Shown here: positions 1 through 6,104 of the stretch, in pieces
Layout of the letters: the number at the start of each line of letters is the position of its first letter
Numbering within the stretch: position 1 is the stretch's first letter
DNA from: Crocinitomicaceae bacterium
GTDB lineage: Bacteria; Bacteroidota; Bacteroidia; Flavobacteriales_D; Crocinitomicaceae
Assembly (NCBI GenBank): GCA_024643725.1
Contig: JAHEMJ010000002.1
Span: 1-64,000 of the forward strand
Direction: 5' to 3'
Length of the DNA stretch: 64,000 bases
Program-made: the position numbers and the translations under genes
Notes under the pieces: generated by a model
The model's input: only the letters and a program-made list of their open reading frames with translations
The model's database searches: none
Told to the model about the DNA's origin: nothing

Positions 1-476
1 CAATTGAATTGATAAACTCAAATGCTAATAGCAAAATAATTACAGAGGGTTGGCATCAAAGTGGTGGTTTCCTTGGTATGCTTTCAACTGCTAAAGAATC
101 AAAATATAGCTCGGCACATCCATTATTTAGGTTAAATTCATTACTAGAAATATTTATTGAAAAAAATGAACCATCCAAACCCAAATCAAATATTTCTGAG
201 TTTGAAGAATTATCGAATTTTCAAGCGCTTTGGGATAAAATGACATTATCAGAAAAACAAGAAATTGCTAGAGAATCAGATAGGTTAAACAATATTGGAG
301 CTCAATACTATAATCAAGATAATTTAGAAGATGCTATTAAATATTTTAATTTGGCAATCGAAATCATGCCTACAAATAATGATTCTTTGAAAAATTTAGT
401 GATTTGCTATAAATATCTTGGTGAATTTCAAAAAATGGAACCAATTAATCGCATACTCAATCATTTAGGGTACTAA
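1..476 (+). CDS. C-terminal part of a TPR-containing protein (partial)
   Basis: The reading frame is open to the left edge of the window, so this is probably the 3' end of a longer gene; a TTG at 9 is the first possible start inside the window. The last 60 residues form a tetratricopeptide-like helical pair (LNNIGAQYYNQ, DAIKYFNLAIEIMP, LVICYKYLGEF), which suggests a protein-interaction role. Around residue 35 there is an S-x-HP-x(3)-R-x(2)-SLL pattern that weakly recalls the end of the M48 peptidase domain, but the catalytic HExxH part would lie outside the window, so this is only a guess. The region is AT-rich, like the following 3 kb. Function unknown. Confidence 0.5.
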   Translation, partial: IELINSNANSKIITEGWHQSGGFLGMLSTAKESKYSSAHPLFRLNSLLEIFIEKNEPSKPKSNISEFEELSNFQALWDKMTLSEKQEIARESDRLNNIGAQYYNQDNLEDAIKYFNLAIEIMPTNNDSLKNLVICYKYLGEFQKMEPINRILNHLGY

Positions 477-637
477 AATAAAAGTTCAAAAAAATGCCAA
501 ATTTATTTCAACTATTCCGAAATTAAAGTTGCAGTAGTTACTCAAAATTTTACATTGGATTTTCTCGTATAGAAACTAAATTATATAATGCATTAATTTT
601 AATAAGTCACTCAAATAAATTCAATATTCAACAAGTA

Positions 638-967
638 GTGCTAAATAAAAAATCATTTGTAATTATTTCTGAATCATTTGGATATGGCCAAGTACTGGAG
701 AAATTAAATAACAAGAACCTGGCGATTCAAAAAACGAAAAGATTCTTTGATCTAAAGTTCAATCAAATCGACCCTGATTTCGATATCAACTTTGAATTTA
801 GCTGCTTGAAAAATTATAGATATCCGGAAAACACATACTTAGATAACTTTCCACTTCTACATTATCAAGTATCTAATGGGTTTAATTCTGCTTATGTAAT
901 TGAAATTGATGAAGATCAAAATATTGATGAGATGATATACCAACTCATTTCGATGCGTGATAATTAA
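638..967 (+). CDS. Hypothetical protein, probably 5'-degraded
   Basis: The ORF has a GTG start at 638, but the frame stays open back to 527 without a start codon, and the upstream peptide (e.g. RIETKLYNALILISHSN) looks coding. Directly upstream, a different frame (about 494-570) also reads like protein (IKVAVVTQNFTLDF) and then stops. The simplest reading is one gene broken by a frameshift near 555-570. The 109-residue remainder has no recognised domain, signal peptide or membrane segment and ends in an acidic helix. It lies in the AT-rich left-end stretch among other short unknown ORFs. It could instead be an intact short gene using GTG. Confidence 0.4.
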   Translation: MLNKKSFVIISESFGYGQVLEKLNNKNLAIQKTKRFFDLKFNQIDPDFDINFEFSCLKNYRYPENTYLDNFPLLHYQVSNGFNSAYVIEIDEDQNIDEMIYQLISMRDN

Positions 968-1034
968 TATTTTCAACCCTTAATTACCTAAATTAAGGTC
1001 TACGTAGCGTTAATTTAAGTTGGAAAAAATAGTC

Positions 1035-1253
1035 TTATATTTTGATTTCCAACACTCTCCCAGCATTAAATCTCCCCGTTGAAGTCGCTTTGCCTTTCTC
1101 AACTTCAATAATCACATCCACTTCATGCGCATGAGCATTAACCCCTCTGAATTTCCCTTCTTTGGTGGTGTGATAAATGAAAAAAATTAGAAGACTTTCC
1201 AGGTTTAGAATGTAATCTAGGTAATACTCTCCGGTCAAAATCATTTGAAGCAA
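1035..1253 (-). pseudogene. C-terminal remnant of a RecA/RadA-like P-loop ATPase
   Basis: About the last 53 residues (roughly 1035-1196), from SLLIFFIYHTTKEGK through GKFRGVNAHAHEVDVIIEV to the end, match the pattern of the final strands of RecA/RadA/DnaB-fold ATPases, where a KxGxFRGSxxxxHDxDxVIE segment follows Walker B. The Walker A and B parts are absent, and the first 19 residues of the ORF do not look like the missing domain. This is therefore a truncated relic rather than a working ATPase. Its broken end meets another gene fragment on the opposite strand at about 1190. Family assignment is from the motif only. Confidence 0.5.
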
Positions 1254-1368
1254 TTTGGAATGGAAAAGACTTAATAATTCAGAATATCCTCATGGTGTTG
1301 AGCCTGAAAATTGTGGGATAATATTCAAATTTATGTCCGAATTTAGGATAAATCCATTTTTTTTCTGA
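1180..1368 (+). pseudogene. Unidentified gene debris, frameshifted
   Basis: From about 1190 a plus-strand frame reads LEDFPGLECNLGNTLRSKSF..AIWNGKDL. The protein-like signal then continues in another frame (EYPHGVEPENCGIIFKF) up to a stop at 1366-1368. No start codon is available. The composition is protein-like, but no family is recognised. It is interpreted as a decayed gene fragment next to the ATPase remnant. Confidence 0.25.
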
Positions 1369-1388
1369 ATTTCATACATACAAATAAA

Positions 1389-1976
1389 ATGAAAATGAAT
1401 TTTGAAAGACTTGTGAATATTTTTTTAGTGCCTTTTTTCTTGTTTATCCAATTTACATTATTGGCAGCTGAATCAAATGAAGTACACGATATACAATATT
1501 ATATAGATTGTGGAATAAATGAAAACACTGTCCGAGGTGGACAGTTTTCAAATTATAACTTAGATTGCCAGTGTAATCAAATAAAAGAAAATAGAATGAA
1601 ACGCACACTTACTTATTTTGGGGTTGGTTGCGGCGTTTTTGTTTTCTTTTTTTTTATATTCAAAAGGATAAATACAAGGATAAAAGAAGATTCAGAGTTC
1701 AAAAGATTACAAGAAGTTATTAATAGTATATATTTAACTTTAACAGAAATTGAAAAGGAAAAGGGTGGCGGTTTTGTGAACAAAAACCAACAAGAATTAA
1801 TTGTTGAACTTTCAAAATTGGAAAAATTAACATCTCTTGAAGTTCATGATCGAATAGCAAAATTTGGATGGTCTGAACTAAAACCTGTAATAATCCCTTC
1901 CATTTCATCTAATTCTACTACAATTGGAATTGCTGTTTCGAAACTAAATCAAAAATTAAGAATTTTATCATGTTAA
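1389..1976 (+). CDS. Hypothetical membrane protein, 195 aa
   Basis: The N-terminus is a hydrophobic signal-like segment (residues 8-27, ending LLAAES). It is followed by a short region with four cysteines (C41, C60, C62, C81), one strong membrane helix at about 74-92 (FGVGCGVFVFFFFIFKRI) and a C-terminal helical part of about 100 residues. The topology suggests a small periplasmic loop and a cytoplasmic tail. No conserved domain is recognised. The start at 1389 was chosen because the signal segment begins there; an alternative ATG lies two codons downstream. A hairpin terminator follows at 2011. It sits in the AT-rich accessory stretch. Confidence 0.6.
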   Translation: MKMNFERLVNIFLVPFFLFIQFTLLAAESNEVHDIQYYIDCGINENTVRGGQFSNYNLDCQCNQIKENRMKRTLTYFGVGCGVFVFFFFIFKRINTRIKEDSEFKRLQEVINSIYLTLTEIEKEKGGGFVNKNQQELIVELSKLEKLTSLEVHDRIAKFGWSELKPVIIPSISSNSTTIGIAVSKLNQKLRILSC

Positions 1977-2010
1977 ATTTCGAAAAGAAAATCACACAAT
2001 TTCTCAAATT

Positions 2011-2037
2011 AAAAACCGACCTTTTAGGTCGGTTTTT
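2011..2037. terminator. Rho-independent terminator
   Basis: AAAAACCGACCT and AGGTCGGTTTTT form a 12-bp stem around a 3-base loop, with T-runs on both sides, so it could work in both directions. It lies 35 bases after the stop of the 195-aa gene. Confidence 0.8.
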
Positions 2038-2040
2038 TCA

Positions 2041-2301
2041 TATTCAGAACTTTTTTATATTCTGAAATAGTTAGTTTTACCACCATAATTTAAGCATATT
2101 TTAATTTTGGCAACGCCAATTTGATTTTTGCTTACAACCATAAAGCCACTATTGAGAAAATGGATTTGGCAAAGAATCATAGAAATAGGGTGGCACCATG
2201 TTTTTTGATTAAGGATCTGTTTAATATACTCAATAGAGTAGGAAAAAATGTAGATTTGAAAAACTTTAACTGAGACCCAGTTTAACAATTTACGTCAAAA
2301 A
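2041..2301. other. Gap without a convincing gene
   Basis: This AT-rich stretch contains a 77-codon minus-strand ORF (2055-2288) with unconvincing composition. A plus-strand frame ending just before 2280 has a more protein-like composition (MDLAKNHRNRVAPCFLIKDL and onward, 37 codons from its ATG, open further upstream without a start). Either could be the remnant of a gene; neither is called here. Confidence 0.3.
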
Positions 2302-2583
2302 ATGCATTTAAAAATGATTGTTCCACGCGAGAAAAGAGTGCTTTCGTATTACGTATTAGATGGAGTGATTATCAATGAAAACCAACGATTAAACAATCCA
2401 GAGCTATTCAATTTTTCTTTGTCAAGATTGGTTAGATTGAGTTACGAATGTATTTTGAATACAACAGAAAAGGAAAATCTATATTCCTTTATCTACATTC
2501 ATCCTTCCGGCGAAATCGAAACGGAAATGAACTCATTTCGTCCTAAGTACCAGATGCATCCGAGTTTTAATGATGAGGTTTGA
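2302..2583 (+). CDS. Hypothetical protein, 93 aa
   Basis: Short soluble protein with alternating hydrophobic and charged residues, starting at the first ATG after the gap. No signal peptide, membrane helix or recognised motif. It is the first of three similar-sized (88-93 aa) orphans in a row, all plus strand. The middle of each has a beta-strand-like segment containing IHP (YSFIYIHPSG here, LKIIRIHPDT in the next). This hints that the first two may be distant relatives, but the resemblance is too short to be sure. Confidence 0.5.
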   Translation: MHLKMIVPREKRVLSYYVLDGVIINENQRLNNPELFNFSLSRLVRLSYECILNTTEKENLYSFIYIHPSGEIETEMNSFRPKYQMHPSFNDEV

Positions 2584-2672
2584 TTATTATTAAAAGTCAA
2601 AATTTCGAATTAAGGTAATTCATTGATTTTACAATGTAATATTTCCCGCTTTATTCCGTTGCCCAGGGAAGT

Positions 2673-2954
2673 ATGGATAAGTTTGATTTTCAGCTAATAA
2701 CAGAAATTCGACACCTGGATAGGATTAGGTCAAATTACTTTGTGCAACGCAAGTTTCGCATATTGGATGAAATCGATGAGGTTGAATACAATATGGCTCA
2801 TTCACACCTAAGGATTTTAAACCGTGAGGACCTCATCGATGAGTTGAAAAAACAACACTTTCTAAAAATCATTAGAATACACCCCGACACGAAGAAGATA
2901 AAACTTAGTCGGGTTTTAATGTATTGGGAATCGGTGCTAAATAATTCAAACTAA
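2673..2954 (+). CDS. Hypothetical protein, 93 aa
   Basis: Short, charged, mostly helical protein (EIRHLDRIRSNYFVQRKFRI, LDEIDEVEYNMAHSHLRIL) with no recognised domain. The ATG at 2673 is preceded by AGGGAAG, one of the few Shine-Dalgarno-like sequences in the window. The next ORF starts six bases after its stop, so the two are probably co-transcribed. The IRIHPDT segment resembles YIHPSG in the preceding orphan. Confidence 0.55.
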   Translation: MDKFDFQLITEIRHLDRIRSNYFVQRKFRILDEIDEVEYNMAHSHLRILNREDLIDELKKQHFLKIIRIHPDTKKIKLSRVLMYWESVLNNSN

Positions 2955-2960
2955 AAAAGG

Positions 2961-3227
2961 ATGGAAGTAAAGCTCAATTTAGCACAATTGCAATCGAAAT
3001 TTGATTCGATTCGTCGAAATTTGAAAAAAAGACACCCGTCTTTTTTTGATGAATACAAATATTATCAACTTGAAATGTATCCTGATGAGTTAAAAACGGA
3101 CGAGGAATATTGGGATGATTTTGCCTTCATGGCATTTAAAATTGAGCTGGTAAAGGACCCCCAAAGCCATATTGATTATGATACTCTTGACCGGATTTTC
3201 GCATTATTTGCTTTCCAGAGATCTTAA
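2961..3227 (+). CDS. Hypothetical protein, 88 aa
   Basis: Acidic, aromatic-rich small protein (RHPSFFDEYKYYQLEMYPDE, DEEYWDDFAFMAF) with no signal peptide or recognised domain. It starts six bases after the previous gene and is the last gene before the tRNA-Asp locus. Small acidic aromatic-rich proteins in AT-rich islands are often immunity or anti-defence proteins, but nothing here proves this. Confidence 0.55.
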   Translation: MEVKLNLAQLQSKFDSIRRNLKKRHPSFFDEYKYYQLEMYPDELKTDEEYWDDFAFMAFKIELVKDPQSHIDYDTLDRIFALFAFQRS

Positions 3228-3274
3228 AATGTTTTACATTTTGTTTTACAGAAACTCAAATTCCCATAAAAGCA

Positions 3275-3308
3275 AAAACCCTAGGACTTTGATACATCCT
3301 AGGGTTTT
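3275..3308 (-). terminator. Terminator of tRNA-Asp
   Basis: A 12-bp perfect stem (AAAACCCTAGGA / TCCTAGGGTTTT) around a 10-base loop. On the minus strand it ends in a T-run. It lies about 48 bases past the tRNA 3' end. Confidence 0.8.
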
Positions 3309-3355
3309 CTAAGCTTACAGCCATATAAGCTATTCCGTTTAACGAAAGTTTTGAG

Positions 3356-3429
3356 CGGTCTGGACGGGACTCGAACCCGCGACCCCCTGCGTGACAGGCA
3401 GGTATTCTAACCAACTGAACTACCAAACC
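3356..3429 (-). tRNA. tRNA-Asp (GTC)
   Basis: On the minus strand the acceptor stem GGTTTGG pairs with CCAGACC. The anticodon arm is CCTGC-CTGTCAC-GCAGG, giving anticodon GTC, and the T arm contains GGTTCGAGTCC. No CCA is encoded. The AT-rich accessory stretch starts on the 3' side of this tRNA, a usual position for integrated islands. Confidence 0.95.
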
Positions 3430-3498
3430 AATTTCTTTCACTTGCGTGAGCAACAACAGTTACTTCAGAATTGTGTAATGCTTTCGTTAAAGCGGATA

Positions 3499-3528
3499 CA
3501 AAAGTACGACATTTTTACAGAAATACAA
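3499..3528 (-). promoter_or_regulatory. Promoter of tRNA-Asp
   Basis: On the minus strand there is TTG (3526-3528), a 19-base spacer and TACTTTTG (3499-3506), matching the Bacteroidota sigma-A pattern TTG-N(17-23)-TAnnTTTG. It sits between the paaI stop and the tRNA, giving a leader of about 65 bases. Confidence 0.7.
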
Positions 3529-3563
3529 GCGACGAAAAGAAAAAAATCAAATTATTTCAATTT

Positions 3564-3971
3564 TCACCAAACTTCGGAACTGACGAAAACGGTGCCGCGA
3601 AAATAGGCTACACGCATACCTTCCTGATTTTGAATGTCTACAAGGTAAACACCGGTCCGTTTTCCGCGGTGCGATTCAGTGCATGTCGCTGTGAGCACAT
3701 CCCCCAATTTTACCTTTTTTAAATGCGCAATGTTGGTGTCCACACTAAAACAATGTACCCCATGCGCGTTGGATGCAAAGGCAAGTGCGGAATCCGCAAG
3801 CGAATAGGTGATGCCTCCATGTGCAATGCCGAATCCGTTGGTCATTTGGGATGTGACCGTGCAGCGAAGTACACAGGATCCTTTGTCAATGGCGATGCAT
3901 TCCATGCCCAACAATTGACTGAATGCGTCTTGTTGCAACATCAGATCGACAATCTCGTTCGGTGCCTTCAT
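3564..3971 (-). CDS. paaI: PaaI-type hotdog-fold thioesterase
   Basis: This 135-residue protein has the hotdog thioesterase pattern of PaaI: the FGIAHGGITYSLADSALAFA segment carries HGG at 51-53 and an acidic residue at D60, where PaaI enzymes have their catalytic Asp. PaaI hydrolyses hydroxyphenylacetyl-CoA and related aryl- or acyl-CoA esters, clearing dead-end CoA thioesters. It is the last gene of a tight leftward operon (DUF1573 lipoprotein, MBL hydrolase, paaI, with gaps of about one base). No other phenylacetate genes are in the window, so its real substrate may be a different acyl-CoA. Family assignment is strong; substrate is inferred. Confidence 0.85.
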   Translation of the reverse strand: MKAPNEIVDLMLQQDAFSQLLGMECIAIDKGSCVLRCTVTSQMTNGFGIAHGGITYSLADSALAFASNAHGVHCFSVDTNIAHLKKVKLGDVLTATCTESHRGKRTGVYLVDIQNQEGMRVAYFRGTVFVSSEVW

Positions 3972-3972
3972 C

Positions 3973-4824
3973 CTATAAATCTGAAAAAGAAAACGTTTCT
4001 CCCAGTCGAATGCCTTTCTCCGTCTCTATGAGGGTGCAACATTCATTGACCGAATCGTGCTCCAAGAATAAAACATAGTCGTTCGCCGCTGCTTGCGTTA
4101 AAAACTTCGCTTTTTCGTCCAAAGTCAACAAGGGACGGGTGTCGTAGCCCATCACATACGGAAGTGGAATGTGTCCCGTACTTGGAAGTAAGTCCGCCAT
4201 GAAGACAATCGTTCTTCCTTTGTACTGTATGTGTGGAATCATCATGCTTTCGGTGTGTCCGTCAACAAACAACACATCCATTCCGTGCAAGGCGTCTTTG
4301 GTGAAATCTCCGCTGCGTTGGATGAATTGCAATTGTCCACTCTCCTGAATCGGTAGAATGTTCTCTGCTAAAAACGAGGCCTTTTCCCGTGCATTCGGTT
4401 CCACTGCCCAATGCCAGTGTTTTTCGGTACTCCAATACGTCGCATTTGGAAAAACCGTGCGGTATCCCGTTTTGGAATCGTTCCAAGCTACAGCACCTCC
4501 GCAATGATCAAAATGCAAGTGCGTTAAAAACACATCCGTGATGTCGTTGGCATGGAATCCCAATTTCGCGAGGTTTCCATGTAAGGAATCGTTTCCGTAC
4601 ATATAATAGTGAGAAAAAAACTTTTCACTTTGCTTGTCCCCAATGCCGGTATCGACTAAAATCAATCGATTTCCGTCCTCAATTAACAAGGATCGCATGG
4701 CCCATGAGCACATGTTGTTTTCATCCGCTGGATTCGTTTTTTGCCAGAGCGTTTTCGGAACGACGCCAAACATCGCTCCACCGTCGAGTTTGAAAAATCC
4801 AGTATTCAGTACGTGTAACTTCAT
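3973..4824 (-). CDS. MBL-fold metallo-hydrolase
   Basis: A 283-residue metallo-beta-lactamase-fold enzyme. The metal-binding signature HLHFDHCGG is at 102-110, a Asp-Thr-Gly strand (ILVDTGIGD) precedes it, and later conserved blocks are FVDGHTESMMIP and VFLEHDS. The layout resembles the quorum-quenching lactonase/AttM-like subgroup. It has no signal peptide and is probably cytoplasmic. It starts immediately after the stop of the DUF1573 gene and ends one base before paaI, so the three are co-transcribed. Pairing with a thioesterase suggests handling of acyl esters or lactones, but the substrate cannot be read from the sequence. Confidence 0.85.
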   Translation of the reverse strand: MKLHVLNTGFFKLDGGAMFGVVPKTLWQKTNPADENNMCSWAMRSLLIEDGNRLILVDTGIGDKQSEKFFSHYYMYGNDSLHGNLAKLGFHANDITDVFLTHLHFDHCGGAVAWNDSKTGYRTVFPNATYWSTEKHWHWAVEPNAREKASFLAENILPIQESGQLQFIQRSGDFTKDALHGMDVLFVDGHTESMMIPHIQYKGRTIVFMADLLPSTGHIPLPYVMGYDTRPLLTLDEKAKFLTQAAANDYVLFLEHDSVNECCTLIETEKGIRLGETFSFSDL

Positions 4825-5340
4825 TTAGTTTTTCTTTTTTTCAACCATCGCTGAAATGTTCAATACTTCCATTTTTGGCTCTGTGTTCGCAATCACCGTA
4901 ACCGTTTTATTCTGTTGTCCAAGTTGGTTTTCTTTCGGATGGAATACCACCGTGATTTGATCGCTTTTTCCAGGTGCAATCGGTTTTTCTGGTTTGGAAG
5001 GTGTCGTACAACCACAACTCGCCGATACTTTTTCAATGATCAACGGTTTTTTTCCAGTGTTCGTCACGGTGAAAGTCGTTTTGTTGTCGCTCAACTCAAG
5101 TACTTTCCCATAATCATGACTCATGCGATCAAAGGACATCGTCGTCATATTCGCCATCTCTTCCGCTAATTGACGTTGCTCTTCCTTTTCAACATCCGAT
5201 AAGGACTGACGTAATTCACGCACAGATTCCTCCGTCGCAACAATGCTTTTCGGCTCTTCCGTGTTTTCGTTCTTCACTTCTTGGTTGACACATGCACTGA
5301 TGGTCATTAAGGCAAAAATGGATACAAAGATTCGTTTCAT
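4825..5340 (-). CDS. DUF1573 domain lipoprotein
   Basis: The N-terminus is a lipoprotein signal (MKRIFVSIFALMTISAC; lipidated Cys at 17). A charged helical linker follows (about 18-65). The C-terminal half is a DUF1573 immunoglobulin-like domain (DYGKVLE, FTVTNTGKKPLIIEKVSAS, CGCT, PGKSDQITVVFHP). It is probably anchored in the envelope. Members are very common in Bacteroidota and bind no known ligand. It is the first gene of the operon with the MBL hydrolase and paaI; a TATTTTTG -7 box lies 16 bases upstream. Confidence 0.85.
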   Translation of the reverse strand: MKRIFVSIFALMTISACVNQEVKNENTEEPKSIVATEESVRELRQSLSDVEKEEQRQLAEEMANMTTMSFDRMSHDYGKVLELSDNKTTFTVTNTGKKPLIIEKVSASCGCTTPSKPEKPIAPGKSDQITVVFHPKENQLGQQNKTVTVIANTEPKMEVLNISAMVEKKKN

Positions 5341-5356
5341 AGCAAGTATTTTTTTT

Positions 5357-5364
5357 CAAAAATA
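5357..5364 (-). promoter_or_regulatory. -7 box of the DUF1573-MBL-paaI operon
   Basis: TATTTTTG on the minus strand (TAnnTTTG consensus), 16 bases before the ATG at 5340. No clear TTG -33 element is present at the usual distance. Confidence 0.5.
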
Positions 5365-5437
5365 GCGAGATTTCTTTAGGTGGGAGAGGGGGAGGGTGAA
5401 TTCATTCGTGTGGTTTATACGATGGGCACTATTGCCA

Positions 5438-5653
5438 TTCGCTTTGCTCATGGACTAGGCGCTAGTCACTAGTCACTATTCCCATTCGCTTTGCTCATGG
5501 GTGTTCGCTTTGCTCATGGGTGTTCGCTTTGCTCATGGGTGTTCGCTTTGCTCATGGGTGTTCGCTTTGCTCATGGATATTCGCTTTGCTCATGCACTAG
5601 TCACTAGTCACTAGGCACTGATCACTATTCCCATTCGCTTTGCTCATGGGTGA
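5438..5653. repeat. 19-bp direct-repeat array with flanking CTAGTCA repeats
   Basis: TTCGCTTTGCTCATGGGTG or a close variant starts at 5438, 5485, 5504, 5523, 5542, 5561, 5580 and 5634. The six copies from 5485 to 5580 are exactly 19 bases apart, head to tail. Both sides carry tandem CTAGTCA/CACTAGT units (about 5456-5478 and 5594-5628) leading into the same TATTCCCATTCGCTTTGCTC boundary. Several copies read CCCAT...ATGGG at the ends, so each is weakly palindromic. There are no spacers, so it is not CRISPR. No gene is seen in it. Confidence 0.85.
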
Positions 5654-5736
5654 GGTTAATTCGTTTGATTATTGTTCTAAGATACAAGGATTACCTCCCT
5701 ATCGGTCGGTGAACCAGTCGTCGGCGACGTGCAGTG

Positions 5737-5863
5737 GATCAAAAGCACTTCCTCGCTGCGCTCGGGCGGTGCTTTTTTATTTTTCACCTCGCTCATCCGC
5801 GAGCGGATGGACTCGGGTGAAAAATAAAAAAGCACCTGTTCTAACGAACAAGTGCTTTTGATC
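5737..5863. repeat. Nested inverted repeat next to tRNA-Leu
   Basis: A perfect 21-bp inverted repeat (arms 5768-5788 and 5816-5836, beginning GGTGCTTTTTTATTTTTCAC) encloses a second palindrome (CATCCGC-GA-GCGGATG, 5794-5809). Outside it, GATCAAAAGCACTT (5737-5750) is inverted as AAGTGCTTTTGATC (5850-5863). The right-hand part is also the tRNA-Leu terminator, so the left half looks like an inverted duplication of that terminator region. Confidence 0.85.
5821..5860 (-). terminator. Terminator of tRNA-Leu
   Basis: A 14-bp stem (5828-5841 with 5846-5859) around the loop TAAC. Its single C/A mismatch on the plus strand becomes a G-U pair in minus-strand RNA, which supports leftward use. A run of T follows on the minus strand. 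Confidence 0.75.
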
Positions 5864-5867
5864 AGAG

Positions 5868-5949
5868 TGCCCACGACTGGATTCGAACCAGCACGCCTAT
5901 TGGCACCACCCCCTCAAGATGGCATGTCTACCAATTTCACCACGTGGGC
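5868..5949 (-). tRNA. tRNA-Leu (GAG)
   Basis: On the minus strand the acceptor stem GCCCACG pairs with CGTGGGC. The D arm is GTGGTGAAATTGGTAGACA, the anticodon arm is CCATC-TTGAGGG-GGTGG with anticodon GAG, then a variable arm typical of leucine tRNAs, and the T arm GGTTCGAATCC. 82 bases, no encoded CCA. Confidence 0.93.
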
Positions 5950-5979
5950 ATCAACTTCTGCTGCAAAAAACAGCGTGGA

Positions 5980-5987
5980 CAAAGATA
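5980..5987 (-). promoter_or_regulatory. -7 box of tRNA-Leu
   Basis: TATCTTTG on the minus strand, 30 bases before the mature tRNA 5' end. It fits TAnnTTTG. No good TTG element is seen at 17-23 bases. Confidence 0.5.
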
Positions 5988-6069
5988 CATTTTTTCTCAA
6001 AAAAGCATGGAGAAAAAAAACTTTACCCGAAAATGTAAATTTCCATCCTTATCCTTGTGATGATGTGTG

Positions 6070-6077
6070 TATTTTTG
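6070..6077 (+). promoter_or_regulatory. -7 box of kup
   Basis: TATTTTTG, 27 bases before the kup ATG, fits TAnnTTTG. The nearest TTG (6055-6057) is only 12 bases away, too close for a standard -33. Confidence 0.45.
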
Positions 6078-6104
6078 CCTTAACTTCACGGAAATTTCAC
6101 CTAA

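Noticed and set aside
2055-2288. 77-codon minus-strand ORF
   Set aside because: No start context, poor composition and an equally plausible plus-strand frame on the same bases.
1-3300. Second copy of the tRNA-Asp 3' end as an attachment site
   Set aside because: I looked for the GGTCTGGACGGGACTCGAA pattern in this part and saw none; the other end may lie outside the window.
5438-5653. CRISPR array
   Set aside because: Repeats are 19 bases, directly abutting without spacers, and no cas gene is nearby.
5640-5874. Short ORFs of 65-73 codons across the palindrome
   Set aside because: They read through the tRNA-Leu gene, its terminator and the palindrome; composition follows the repeats.
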